From positions 1,213,790-1,277,789 of the forward strand of contig SIJG01000002.1 of the NCBI GenBank assembly GCA_023374025.1: a DNA stretch of 64,000 nt, read 5' to 3'. The notes beneath the pieces were generated by a model that was not told the origin of the DNA, did no database searches, and saw only the letters and a program-made list of their open reading frames with translations. Position 1 is the stretch's first letter, and each line of letters begins with the position of its first letter. This document shows positions 21,213 to 34,200 of the stretch, piece after piece. The DNA is from Heterodera schachtii. Taxonomy: Eukaryota > Nematoda > Chromadorea > Rhabditida > Heteroderidae. The position numbers and the translations under genes are program-made.

Positions 21213-22113
21213 TATCAAATAAACGGACCATAGACCAAAGAAATCTCCGTCCTTTGCTAATGGCCCACTAATTTGACTGACAAACGAGTTGTAAACGGCA
21301 GGAGGGCGGTCACAAAACCCCTTTCCTGGCATTCAGTTTACGCGTCCATTCAGCGACTATCATCAGTTTCTTAGGTCAAAACTTTTCTTACTTGGTCAAT
21401 CAATCATAAATTCTTGGTATCAATCAAAAGGTTGGAATTTACTGAAGTTTTTGTATAGCAAAATTCCAAAATTCTGGGGTAATACTGCCGATGGTCCCCC
21501 CCTTTTTGAAGAAAAATTTTTTTTGTAATGAAAAGTCTTGGAAACGTATTTATGGGGGTTTTCAGGGTCGCTGATCACGAATATGACCTTCATTTGGACC
21601 AATTTCGAATCCCGGACCCAAATTCGAACAAAAAGTCGAAAACTCAAAATTTTCGAAATTCACTTTTATGTTCGTAGCTGTACAGAATGACCATTCTTTG
21701 ATATTCCAATAGTTTTTGACTAAATTTAGCTCAATTTAGGACAAAAGTAAGAATTTCGAAAATTTTGAATTTTCGACCTTTTGTTCGAATTCGGGTCCGG
21801 GATTCGAAATTGGCTAAAATGAATGTCAGATTCGTGATCAGCGACCCTAAAAAGCCCATAAAACATGTTTTCACGACTTTTTATAACAGAAAAAAATTTT
21901 TTCCAAAAAGGGGGGGGGGACCATCGGCAGTATTACCAATTCTGGGATAAAGGCAAGAGACAAAAAATTATTTTTGAAATAAATGTTTTCTCATTGCAAT
22001 TTTTTTTATAATTTTTCTTCATATCAAATAAACGGACCACAATCTCCGTCTTTTACTAATGGCCCACTAATTTGACTGACAAATGAAATGGAAACGGCAG
22101 GAGGGCGGTGGTA
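21213..22113. repeat. Direct duplication flanking a fold-back element
   Basis: About 100 bases beginning TATCAAATAAACGGACCA and containing CTAATGGCCCACTAATTTGA and GGCAGGAGGGCGGT occur at 21213-21312 and again at about 22018-22113 with small differences. The first copy is the 3' flank of the small membrane protein gene, including its AATAAA. The fold-back element sits between them. Confidence 0.65.
21466..21945. mobile_element. Fold-back element (long inverted repeat), copy 2
   Basis: Arms of more than 200 bases: TAATACTGCCGATGGTCCCC near 21480 pairs with GGACCATCGGCAGTATTA near 21920; GGGTCGCTGATCACGAAT near 21565 pairs with ATTCGTGATCAGCGACCC near 21830; TTTCGAATCCCGGACCC near 21602 pairs with GGGTCCGGGATTCGAAA near 21793. 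The inner half of the arm is the same family as 16554-16868. Confidence 0.75.
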
Positions 22114-23361
22114 AAAAAAAACCCAAAAAATCTGGCAAAATCCCAAGTTTTCCGGTTCAATCAAATTTTCGACTGATTTAAGCTGCCCAATTTCAAATTT
22201 ATTGGCCAAATTCCTTTAAATTCTGCCGATTAAAAGCTATGAGTAGGAGCATCATTAATTGTTCGCCAAATACATCACAATTGGGAAAGCCGCAGCTTCT
22301 TCTGTTTGTGTCGCCCTTCACTTTCGTCGCCCAATTTTTCACTTTGCTTTTCCCCCGCCCTTCGACCATTTACGTCACGTAAATGCGCATTTCGACAGAA
22401 ATGCTTAACACAGACAAAGGGAAGAAGGGCAATTTGGAGTTGATGAGTCACCAAAGAGCCGAAGGGGAAAGGACGAAAATGCCCCGGGGGGGGGGGGAGA
22501 CTTCACAGGCACCGGCCGACCACCGATGAATGATTGACTGACACTGACTGATTTTGGCGGAAACGGCGCAGGCGGCGGAGGACAAAAGAAACGGCGTGGG
22601 CCTTTGGGCGGCGCTTTTTTTGAATTTTTAATGGTAATTAAGGTCAATTGCACTTAAATTGTCCTTAAATGAACAACGAACGATCGGACCGAAAACTTTA
22701 GTTGTTAAATTTTAATTGCTTTTCCTTTTTTCTTTGGTACTTTTCCCATTTTCCGCCGTTCTCTTCCGCTTAATTAAATGTTCCAAATTTGACAATCGCT
22801 GCTTCTTCCCATCCGTGCCCAAAAATTATTGTGTTGTTTTTGTTTTATCATCACTTTCTTTTGGGTGTGACCGACCATGGTTTTTTGGACATTTTTTGAT
22901 TGCGCCCCGGGCGATGACGTGGGTTTCGCTGGGGGGGGGCAAAGCGTTTTGGGGGGTCGACGGGCCCTTTTAAGGACCGGATTTGGAGGTGGTGTAAATA
23001 AACAAAAGCACTCACTTTGATCAGTTTTCGCAAATGTTTTTGATCAGCAACAGAACCAAAATGTTCCGGCAATTCTTTTCTGCTGGTCCAATTTTTGGTT
23101 TTACGAACAAATCGCCTGGCTTTTTTGGCACTTTTTCGCGCAATTTGACCGAATTTTCACAATAAATGCCAAATTATCCGGGGATTTTGCATTTTTTGCC
23201 ATGAATATGCCACTTTCTTCGCTGAATATGCCATTTTCTCTCAATCTTGGCCAATTCGGCCTCATTTTGCGCGGTTTGACACTGTCGGCACTTTGTCTCT
23301 GTCACTTTTTTTTTTGTTTTGCCAATTTTCCGTCAAATTATTTAGATAACAAATTTCAAAA

Positions 23362-25004
23362 ATGCAGAAACTATTTCTCTTTTTATGTTTCTCTCCAGTG
23401 TTCGTCCAATTCACTTATGGCCATGGTTTGCTCGGTGGGCTCGGCCTTTGCGGTCCGCCCCAGCCGATGTGCCCACCGCCGCCAATGTGCCCGCCGGCAC
23501 TTCCGCCATTGGTGGCACCAAATTTTCAAAATTAATTAAATAATAATATTTTAAAAGATTAAATTATAAATTTTATTTAAAAATTTAAAAATAAATTAAT
23601 TAAATAAAATTATTATTATTAGCTCTAAATAAAAACAATCCTTTTTTATCAAATTTAACGGTACTATATCATAATTTTTTTAAATAGGCATGTAAAAAAA
23701 TTATATTTATAAAATCTTCAAATATTTTAATTATTTTTACCAAATTTTTTTTATATATAAAAATGAATAAATAAATTATTATGCATTTTTCTTTTACCAT
23801 TATATATAATTTTGGTAAATTGCATTGTCAATTTAGTTTTTTCAGCCTTGTCCCCCTCCGATGCCCCCGTGCCCTCCGTGTATGCCAACTTTTTGCCCTC
23901 CGCCGGTAATTTTCCAAAAATTTATTATTATTTTTTAATTTAATTGCCTATTTTAGGTAATTTGTCCTCCCCCGATCATTTGTGCCCCTCCGCCGCCCCC
24001 GTGCCCTCCCCAATTGCCGTGCACTTGTGCCGCGCCTGCGCCGTTTTTTGCGGGTCCCCAAATGGGCGGCGGTTATCCAATCGGAGGAATGGGTGCGAAA
24101 AAAGTTTTCTTAATTTTCATTAATACTAATGCTACAAATACCTTGCCCCCATATTATAGGGGTTTCTCAGTGAAACTCGGGCATATTCGGGAGTCCGTCC
24201 GAATCACGCATTTTTGGGTGTTTCACTTAGAGGGGGTGATCCCGTGGATAATCTGTCACTGAAATGAATGATCCGTCTATTCGCTCCATTTCCCTTTTGG
24301 CATTTTGCGATTTTTTTTAGCCCAATCGCCGCAGCCGTTCATTCCGTCCAATGACTGCTGCTGCGGTTGCGCGTCCCCCTGCTCCTTCCGTGCCGCGTTC
24401 GCCAAAGTGCACGGGGCGCGCATATTTTCGGCACCAAACTCCGGCGCGGACGACGCCGAGGAGGAGGAGGACCCGACATGCAACAATGAGAAGCTGCGCC
24501 AAGCAATCAACGAGGTGCGGAAAAAAAGAGAGCTAATACGCGGTGAAATCCTTGGAAAAACAATTTTGTTGCAAAAAATAGAATTTTGTTTATTTTTTGG
24601 ATTAAAAATTGCATTGTTTAGCACATCTCTTCTGATCCAAGTGAATCGAAACGAGCGATTCAAAAGGCGGCGGAGGCAAAATTATTCGCAAAAATAAATG
24701 TAATTTTATTTCTTTAATTGATTCCCAAAATAATTATTTAATTTCAAAATCATTTAATTATTTTGCAAAATTTTAATTTGATTTTTGGCCGATTAAAGTG
24801 CCGAAATAACAGAAAGGAAAGAATTTTCTCCATTTGAAGGTAATTTGTGCAAATGGCGAATTCTCTTACGTGGCTTACACCGACGCGTACTGTCAAGCGA
24901 CGTCCGGAAGCGGTAAAATGTTTTTTTTAATTTTAAAATACCGTTGCTTCCCTTTTACAGTAACCTGTTATGCTTTCCGACCCCTCGGGGTTGAAAAGGC
25001 GTGA
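23362..25004 (+). CDS. grl-like: Ground-like (hedgehog-related) secreted protein
   Basis: Ground-like proteins are nematode-specific secreted proteins related to hedgehog-like families, often linked to cuticle or glial matrix (family knowledge). A signal peptide (MQKLFLFLCFSPVFV) is followed by a Cys/Pro-rich low-complexity region over three exons (for example CPPPPMCPP and CPPCMPTFCPPP). The ground-like domain is split across exons: CNNEKLRQAINE (about 24480-24513), then SSDPSESKRAIQKAAEAKLF (about 24630-24695), VICANGEFSYVAYTDAYCQA (from about 24840) and VTCYAFRPLG (24961 onward). The Cys pattern and the terminal CYAFRPL motif are complete. Exon joins keep frame, with exon 1 ending at 23511. 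The stop is 25002-25004. Confidence 0.9.
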
Positions 25005-25291
25005 AGAAATGAGAGATGTCCCGTCGGTGAATGAATTTTGCGTGTCTTTCATCAAACAACCGAGTGCATTTTACATTTGTGATTTCAATTTCAATTTATT
25101 TTGTTTAATTTGGACAAATAAAACGCCAAAATATTTAATTTAAAAAAATAAAAGTTAAATTAATTCAAAGCAATTGAATTGTTAAAAAATCGTTTCTTTC
25201 AAAGGTGTCCTTTTTTTATCATTATCAGTAGAGGAAAATTTTAAGAGTCTAAATCCACTGAAGGTTTTATTTTATAGAAAAATAAAATTTA

Positions 25292-26013
25292 ATGAAACCC
25301 GACCAAAAGAGTGCAAAAAATACTGCAACGGCGGAGGACCAACAGCAGATCAACCGATTTGCACGTCTTCATAAAGCTTACTCGGCAGCCAAAGTGAGTC
25401 CGATTTAGGAAATGCAGCGAAATTTTAAAATTTAAATCAAAAATTGATGCGTTATTTTTGGTTTAAGTTTCTTTTTGGTGTCATGTGATTATTCCCTAAT
25501 TTTCGGTTTTCCGTCGCACATTTTCCCAGTGAAATTAACTGACAAAGCGATAAATTTAATTGGGATTGTAAATGGGATTTTTTTCAGGAAAAACTTGTGT
25601 CATTGGACAACGATGTCAACAATTTGAATGACGCCTCCGATGAAATTCTGCTGATGGACGACGAGGCGGCGGCCGATTCGATTCCCTTTCTCGTCGGTTC
25701 GGTGTTCGTCCATTTCGACCAGGTTTTGCAAAACGGCACATTCTACCAAATATATTCCTGAAACACCGTCGAGACGAAAAATTCTTAATTCAAAAAATTT
25801 TCGTTTTTTAAGAACACAGTAAACGGTCGGTTGGAATTGTTGAAAGTTTCCACTCAAGCGGAGATGGACGAATTACGTTCTAAAGTCGGAACCATGGAGA
25901 GGGAATTGGGCGAACTGCGGGCAGTGCTTTACGCAAAGTTCGGCGACAATATTCACTTGGAGACAGAGGAGGACGAGGAGAGCGGCGATGCGACGAGAAG
26001 GAACGGGAGATAG
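25292..26013 (+). CDS. pfd-4: Prefoldin subunit 4
   Basis: A beta-type prefoldin subunit of the hexameric co-chaperone that hands nascent actin and tubulin to CCT (family knowledge). Three exons give about 145 residues: EDQQQINRFARLHKAYSAAK, then DASDEILLMDDE and IPFLVGSVFVHF, then the second coiled coil (STQAEMDELRSKVGTMEREL) and the signature LYAKFGDNIHLE. Lengths of coiled coils and hairpins match the family. A basic/Arg tail of about 15 residues after the acidic end is extra. The ATG at 25292 fits the family's short N-terminus. Confidence 0.93.
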
Positions 26014-26253
26014 TGCATGTGCATGAAAGAGGAAGGGCAGAGAGAGAAAGAGAGGAAAAAAAACAATCGAATTGAAAAGGGCGTTGAAATTGTGTCTCTT
26101 TTTCCCATTTCCGACATAAATAAATGATCAAATTTAATATTCAAATCTTTTGGATTTTGAAATTTTATTTTTTAGGAGGTCAAATTTCGTAAGTAATGCC
26201 ACACAAAAGTGATAAGAGAGAGAATTGTTGTTTGAGATCCATGGCATTCGCTT

Positions 26254-27163
26254 TCAAATTCCTTCCACTGCTTTTTGCGTGTCCGCCAACAATTGCTTCA
26301 TCAACGCGTCCAATTCTTTCATCGACGCATCCGCAACTGGGTACTAAATCGAACAAATTGGCAATTCGATTTTAAAATAATTAAATGTCTTATTATCTAT
26401 TTGTTTATTCTTCCCCTGAGACAAAACCATTTTAATAATTTGATGTAAATTGTGATAATTCTAAAACCAAAGACAGTCCTATTATAAACACGATAAAAGC
26501 TCAGCAAAGGAAGTGGTCTTTCGCCTTTAAAAATGGAATTCGGTCAAATTTTCACATCGTTTTATTCAATGGCATTGGCACCAACCATTTTCGTGCTGTG
26601 TTCGTACGCAAGCAAAAGGAGCACTTCGCGCACAGTAAATTCGTCCTCATTTTGTTTGCCGATGGTCACCAAAGGACAGTCCGGGCGGTGCTTTTTGTGC
26701 TCTTCCCTGGAAAATGTATTGTTTTTTTAATGAAAAACCGAATTCACTAAAAGTGAAATAACCACGGTTCGTCCTCCGGGTCCCAATACATTTCGTGCAG
26801 GCAAATGAAACATTTCGCTGCGTCAGAGGGCTTCTTTCGCTTCTCAGTGCAGAAGAAACCCGCCCTGGCCATCTGAAAAAGTTACATTAAATAAATGCCA
26901 TTCGGATTGCCCAAAAATTGGCTGGAACTGGATCCAGGAGAAATTCAAGCTTAGGTCCCAGGTCTAGGTAAACTCTAGATAATTTTGGCAATGTTTCCTT
27001 CAATTGGCCGTAATTTTTAGATAAATGGAGTCAAAATTTTGGTTCCATCGAATGTGCTCACTTTTTCAGCGGTGCATCCTTCTTTGTAGTTCCATCTGCC
27101 CTCAAAAGTTGCTAACCGATTAGCAAAAACGAACATGTGCAATGGCGAATTTCGATCAATCAT
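26254..27163 (-). CDS. bir-1 (BIRC5-like): Survivin-like single-BIR protein
   Basis: Survivin is the chromosomal passenger subunit that targets Aurora B to centromeres and the spindle midzone (family knowledge). Four exons (27163-27062, 26872-26763, 26706-26586, 26343-26254) give 140 residues, near the 142 of human survivin. The BIR domain reads RLATFEGRWNYKEGCTAEKM, ARAGFFC, then the zinc ligands CFICLHEMYWDP, EEHKKH and CPLV. The C-terminal part is a short helix (VADASMKELDALMKQLL), as in survivin. All introns join in frame with GT donors. It lies in the same window as a CENP-A-like histone, but no regulatory link is visible. Confidence 0.93.
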
Positions 27164-28235
27164 TGTCGAGAAATTAAGCCTCTACAAACTTAAAATTGAT
27201 TTTAAATTCGGCAAAAAATCTTAAAAATAAGATGAATTTTTAAATTTAAAATTTACACAATCTTTAAATCTATAAATTAATTTAAATTTTTGTTATGTAG
27301 TTTTTAAGGCATTTCAAATTTCTTAAAATCTCTACCAGTTTTAAGCTTTGATCAGTCAGAGAATCTCGATTACACTTTTAACTTTTTTTAACTCGGAATT
27401 TTTGCATTTGTTTTCTCGTCATTTTCCATTCCTTTTGTTTTGTTGTGCTTTTGTCCTCCTTTATGCATTCCTTTGCCCCTCCTCCGTCCGTCGTTTCATT
27501 TGGCTTTTCCTCTCTCTCTCTCTCTCCCCCCTTTTTCCCATTTCGCTTTTGGTTACGTCATCCGTTCATTCCCTCCCCTTTTCTTTCCCCAGCACACTTT
27601 TGACTCAGAATGTTTTCTTTTGCCAATCATTTTGCACAGCGCTGACATTTACCTTTCCTTCGCCATTTGTTGCGAGATTTGATCTTTTTTTTCTGTCTTT
27701 TTCTCTGTTTTTTAAAATATAATTTGCTGATTTGTGAGACGGGAACGAGTTGCGACTTATGTATCTGTCGTCGGCGTTTATATTTTTAAACTCAATGAGT
27801 TGAGCGGAACGGAATGAATTATTGGAGTTCTCCCCCCCCCCCCCCCCCTTTCCATTCAAATGTTTTGCAGCTGAACACAGTGAACAGCAGCAGCAGTCAT
27901 TTGTTTTTATTCCTCACACTTTTTGTTTGGCATACGTACGAATGTGTTGTAATTTTCGGCCTTGAACACTAATCACAAGTTATTTTACGCCAATTGCATT
28001 GTGACATGCGTACGCCTTTGCCTTTTAAAAGTTGGAAAATTACCAAAAAACAAATAAATGATGCAGAACACGTGCTGCAATTAGTCTGACTGATTGATCA
28101 CATCTTCAATATAAATAGAGCAAAAGTTACTCTGTGATTTTCATTAGTGCTTTTCCAAACCCCACATTTCTTTCTTTTCAGGTCAATTAAATAATTTCCA
28201 TAATTATTTGTTGCACTCATCGTAGTTGCATTTGA
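27164..28235. promoter_or_regulatory. Divergent intergenic region
   Basis: This lies between the survivin-like gene (-) and proline dehydrogenase (+), so it should hold both promoters. It contains pyrimidine-rich stretches (CTCTCTCTCTCTCTC near 27511) and a C run at about 27831-27849. No specific factor site can be claimed. Confidence 0.35.
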
Positions 28236-31200
28236 ATGGCCCTGTGCTTCAAAGCCAAACCATGTTGGCCCACTCTTCTCAAAAATCCGGTTTCTAATAC
28301 CGCTTATACTCTCCCCCTGTCTCGTTATTTACAATTCAATTTCTCAGCAGTTGCGCGGATTGAGTTCCACCGCCTCAGTGTTTCAGCAAGTTTCGTCGAC
28401 ACCAACACCGTCGCCTCCCTCGGTGACCAAGAAAACGCCTGAACAGTTGCGCGCCGAATCGGAAGAATGTTATAAGCGATTGGATCTGACTTTCCAGAAT
28501 GCAGAGGAGGCATTTAGGGTTTGTCTTTATTTCAACAATGAAACATAACTTTATGGACTTTGGGCCATATATTTGGCATACAAAATGTTTAAATATGAGT
28601 CAAAATGATGATTATTTTCGCAGAGCAAAACGAACAATGAACTGGTCCGGGCCCAGCTGGTGTTCGCCTTTTGCCAGAACAATTGGATTGTCCAAAACAA
28701 CATGTCGTTGATGCGCTTGGCCCGCAAAATGTTTGGAAAGCGCGGATTCAACGCATTGATGCGAAGCACTTTCTACGGACATTTTGTGGCTGGCGAGGAC
28801 ATTGACGAGGCTGGCAAATGAAAATATTCATTCAATAATTCAAATTGGAATAAATGGATGGCACTTTCCATTAAAAAACAGACTTATTTACAATGAAGTG
28901 CTAACCTTCCATTTCACAATGAACTTTTGATTCTAATTTTCTTTTATTAATGGTTCAATTGAACTCAGAATTCATTCATAATGTCCAAATATCAAATACC
29001 TTACCATACAATTTTTAAGTCCTAAACAATTTAAGGTTTCAAAAACGGCCACTCGACTTCAGCGCTTCGGTGTCAAATGCATTTTGGACTACAGGTGTTG
29101 TTGTTGTTGTGCATTTGCCTACCATTAACAACGGAACGTGCGATAGGGGTGGGCGAGTGGTGTGGTTAAAACCTACAAAAACCAACTCAAAATCATTTTT
29201 CACAATTGACTTTTTCCTTAAAATCTGACCCTTATTGGTCGTATTACAAGATTACTTATCTAATTTAGTGTGGAGTCGGACATTTCGGAAGAGGAGGCCA
29301 AGGAAAAGGCAGTGGAAGGTCTGGACGAAGAGGAAACGCAACCACTCCCACCCGTATGATCCGTTAATGCTAAATTAAATCTATTTTAATGGCATTTAGG
29401 CCCTGGACGTCTTGGCCAGCGCGGTTCCGCCTAAACATGCCGCTCAGTTGGAGGACGCACTCGGCGACCAATCAGTGGCGGAATTGGTGGACCAAACGCA
29501 CAAACAGTTCACCGTGCACAAGGAATTCGGAGACCGACGTGAGCATGTCGTCAGCGCACGTACATACTTTTACGTACGTTTTTATGGCATTTATTTCGTT
29601 ATTTGCCAGAATGGTTTTAAAGTTGTAGGACCGGGCAAACATGAATTTTTGTGTTTTTTTTGCATCCTTTTCCCATTCTTCTCATTCATTGTTTTCCGTT
29701 TCTCCATCCCTTTGTGCTTTTATCATTTTAGAAAAGTATGCACTTATTGGCAGCACGCGTTGCGGCATGCACCCGTTTGTTCTTCAAACGAGTTGAACTC
29801 ACTGTGCGCATGAGTGTGCATGTGCACGCGCAATGCGTGCTGCAGTGCTCGCTTCACTTTTTAGCTCTGCTGTTTGTTCTAATGTCTTTTACTCAATCCT
29901 CCAATGAATTTCCGATTGTTTTTTCGAAAAAGAAAGAATAAATGACGCTTTTACAAAAAATTTTTGGGTTTTCGCTGTGTAACCAACTTAAAACATTTGT
30001 CAGTCCGTATCAGTACAGCAAGGAATTTTTTTAGCTTTTCGTGAATGTCCATTTGTGTTTCACTGTTTACCCATTAACAACAGCTTTTTCTCACCGAATT
30101 TGTCAGCTTTAATGTCCTTGACCACTTTCCAAAAGCTCCATATTTTTCAGAGTGGTGAAAGCGAATGCGACCGTAACGTCGACATTTTCTGCAAGTGCAT
30201 CGACGCAACTGCGCAAGCCACAATGGGCCAAGGATTTACTGCCATCAAAGTGAGAAAGAGCGGCTGAGATTTTGCCAAATAAAAAAATATTGGGTTTAAT
30301 ACGACCAGAATTTTAAATGCATTTCACACAGATAACCGCCCTTGGTCGCCCTCGTATTCTGATACGGCTGACCGAAGCGATCGCGCAAATGGAAAATTTG
30401 TTCCGCGTGCTGACCGGGTCGAGTTGGGAGAACTTGGTGCTCAGTCGTCTCAGCGAAGATGAATTGGTCGAGCGACTCCAGGTCGAATGATTAGCAAAGC
30501 ATTGGCAAAACTATTGTAATGGGCACATTGATTCTGTTTACTGATCGTGAGTTAGGGGTTTCTTGACACCATTTAACCATTTTTTGGATTCAGACTTTAA
30601 ATTTTCCAGGAAATTGGCATCAAAACGGACCAAAAGGCCATCCGTGACTGGTTCAAACAGGCCGATTTCAACGCCGACGGTTTTGTCGACTTTTTCGACT
30701 GGGGTCGTCTGTTGGACGTGGATGCGGGCAAATTGCACAAAATTCTCCAAGTCATCACAATAAATTGCTGTCATTTTATTTCACTGAGTATACACATTCA
30801 ATTACAGGTGCCTAACATCAAAACGGGTAAATTGGAACCGGTGCTGAATAATCTGACGGTGCGCGAGTCACACGAAATTAGCAACATGATGGGTGAGAAA
30901 TACATGATGAAAAAAATTCTTAAATTCCTAATATGCAATTCCTTTTAAGGTCGTCTCACGAAAATTGCGGATTATGCCGTCTCGCGAAATGTCCGTCTGA
31001 TGGTCGACGCGGAACAAACGTATTTCCAATTGGCCATCTCGCGACTCACTATGGCTTTGATGCGGAGGCAAATTTTTTTTCGAACATTTTAAACAAGTTT
31101 CCCTCATTTTTATATAGGTACAATCGTGAGCGTGGCTTTGTCCTGAACACCTACCAGGCCTACCTGAAGAACACGATGGCCAGCCTAATCATCGACATGC

Positions 31201-34200
31201 AATTGGCACGTCAGGAGAACTTCCATTTTGCTGCCAAATTGGTCAGGGGCGCGTACATGGAGCAGGTGGGTGATTGATGATTGATTGAACTGTTTTACTT
31301 TTCTGTAGTATTTTAAATGTAAATCGGTCCATTTACTTTGACATTGGAAATTAAAGCGAATTTTTATTCCAGGAACGCCTTAGGGCGGATTCAATTGGCT
31401 ACGAAGACCCAATCCAACCAAGTCACCAGGCGACGTCGGAGGTAAACTTTTGGTTTGATTTGAAAAATAATTGCACCGCCATTTAACAGAATTATCATCG
31501 CTGTTTGGATGCCATCATTGAGGAGTGGGCCAAGCGTGGGCGTAACACTGTGTCCGTGATGACCGCCACGCATAACATGGACACCGTTCGCTACGCCGTA
31601 ATTTCTTCTGGCTCTCTTTTTTTCTCTCATAGTAATTTGTTTTTTAAGGTGGAATTGATGCGTCAGCGTGGCATTGCTCCGAGTGAGCGTGTGATTTGTT
31701 TCGGCCAACTCTACGGCATGTGCGACTATGTGGGTTTATGCTTTTATTTTGTATTTTGTTCCAATGTTTTGAGAAAAAATTGCAAATACTTTTTTCGGGT
31801 TTTATTTAGTCGGTGCTTAATTTATGCGACATAATGCTATAATTTATGTGAATATATTTATATTTTTGTACATTATGTTAATGAGTGTGTGCGCATGTGT
31901 TTTTGTGAGTGTTGCTTTTAAGCCTTTCATCCTTTCCCCCCCCCCCCCGTTTTTTCGCCCTAAAAGCACTTCAACACGTGCAATATTGTACAATTGATTG
32001 TGTTTGTTACTACAATCATTTCCTTCGTGTTTTTTGCTCATTGGTCTTTTGCTTTTCCGTTCTTTTTGTCCCTCACACCGTTCGCTTCTGTCCCTCTCCC
32101 TCATAACCTTCCAATGTGCACGGGTCTGTCCTCAATTTCGAATTCGCTTGTTGCTGCTCGGTTGCCCTTTTGTTTGTGTGAAGCGTGTAAAACTGTGACA
32201 AAAAGAACACTTTTAAAAATTATTTGGTGGAAAAAATCCCACATGCAAACATCCCGAGAAGGTACAGAGCGACAACTGTCCAAGCCATGTAAACCTTAAT
32301 TATTTTTATGTAAATTTGTACCTAATTATAAGACCATTTCACCGGGTATCCGTAGCGTTGTCCCGATGAGTAGTCCCAATTGCCCGGCATATGTGATCGT
32401 TCAACAACCTGAAGGAAACGCCGTTTTCCTTTCCATTTTTCTTGGGATTTCTTTTCTGACCTCGAGATTCCATTCATTCATTGAGTTGATAAGCACTTCA
32501 ATGGTCACTACAATACACATCGCTAACAAAACAAAAGTTCGGTCGTTTTGGCACATTTTTTAATTAATTTTTTTTACCAATGATCAAAAAGAGAAGGCCG
32601 ACCACTCGCTTGAACATGTAGCGATGGTGACTGCAGCAGAAACAGAAGTAATTGTTGCATGGGCAACACATTCCCTCCAAAGTCCCCTCCCCCCTTCCCA
32701 CCTGAATGAGTAAATTGCCATTCCATTTGCAAACACCATTATGCTCAATGCAATAATCGAAAATGCTGCTTGCACTCGGTAATAATCTGTAAATTAATCT
32801 TCTTTTTTCCACCATCATTTTCTCCAGCATTACGTTTTAAGTAGACGCCTGCTAAACGTGAGAATCGATCCGAAGCGGGTTCCGGGAAATGGGAAATCCA
32901 TTCGACTGTAATTTATCGTTCAATTCATGCCCAATAACCAGCACTTATGTGTTCCTATCTATCAGTTATTATTCGATAGTTCTTTCCATTATTCCTTTAT
33001 GGATTGTTATTCGATAGTTCTTTCCATTATTCCTTTATGGATTGCCAAAAATAAATTGTTTCTTCTGATTTTTTCCCGATTCTTTTCACTCCTATCCCAA
33101 ATCCTTGAAGTCAGTTCGGTTACTTGCCTTTTTTTGACGTGTTCACAGTGCGGTATTCTCCCCATACGCCCAATTGTACATTCACATGTTCGTGCTTTGT
33201 GTTCACAAAGTCAATGTTGGCCCAGTTTGGCATCAGAACCGCAATTATCAGCAACAGAATGCCAAACTTAATTCATTAAGCATTTTGTTTCGGTATTTCT
33301 GCTAATTCTCCCGGGTTCATTTCCCTTCCAAAAATATGAATTCGTTGGCAAAAACAATGATTGAGTCCCTCCCTGTCCATCGGACTTACAAATGTGCCAA
33401 ATGTGGCCAGTGCCATTAGTTTCCGTTGTCTTAACACGCGTTTGTACTCGTGCTTGTTGATCACTTGCGAGCCTTGACAGTCCACTGTCTTTTCGGCATT
33501 CTCCAGTAGATATAACATTGTGTTATTAAATTATAATAATTTGTAAGAACAGTCGCTGTATTTAAATTACGAAAAAAAGTACCTAAAAATGGAAAATTAT
33601 AATTGTTCGTTTCGAATCGTTAATTTTTCAATTCGTTAATGAATACAAAAAACCCCACTAAAAAGGGAAGCGTAAGCCGCGAGGGTGGGGGAGGGAGGGG
33701 AGGAGAAGCTCACACAAATGCCAGGCAACCGCACCTATTATTACCGCCAAAAATAAAAATGGATAATGTGCTAGTTGGTGTGACAGTAGCAGCTGGCACA
33801 ACATTTGCCAACTTTCTGCGATGGGCAGGCGCGGAGCAGCCATTTAGCATTTAGCCCACTCGTCTTTTTTTCTCCCTCTGTTTTGAGGGATTTTCTCTTT
33901 GGGTTGACCCCACACATTGGCCAAAGACTGTGCGAGTGCCAAAAATGGACTTATTAATTTATTTATGCATAGTCAATGTTCAAAAAAGGGAGTTGTTAAC
34001 ATCACACTCATTGTTGGTCTTTTCTTCCCGCCCATAAAAGCATTAGTAAATGGAATGGGCTGACAAATGAGCAACACCAAATGCCTTTATATTCCCTCTT
34101 TTAGAGCCTTTTTCTGAAAAAATATTTACTTTTTCTTCTGTTCCTTTAAATTAATTGTAATTGTGCTGCAGCAAATTGGAGGCTGTGTTCTGTTCTTAAA

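Larger units (their letters stand above)
21057..23361. other. Intergenic with duplicated segment and fold-back element
   Basis: This holds a direct duplication (about 21213-21312 and 22018-22113) and a long inverted-repeat element between the copies, both listed separately. From 22120 to 23360 it is AT-rich with a G run at about 22486-22497 and one at 22930. A minus-strand open stretch near 23172-23025 has a good GTGAGT donor but no recognised homology, so it is not called. Confidence 0.45.

Noticed and set aside
23025..23172. Minus-strand open stretch (KNWTSRKELPEHFG) with a GTGAGT donor
   Set aside because: Short, bounded upstream by a stop, no recognisable homology and no convincing next exon.
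29574..30150. Open frames in a proline dehydrogenase intron
   Set aside because: Flanking exons join as ARTYFY to SGESECD exactly as expected for PRODH; the frames between are short and low-complexity.
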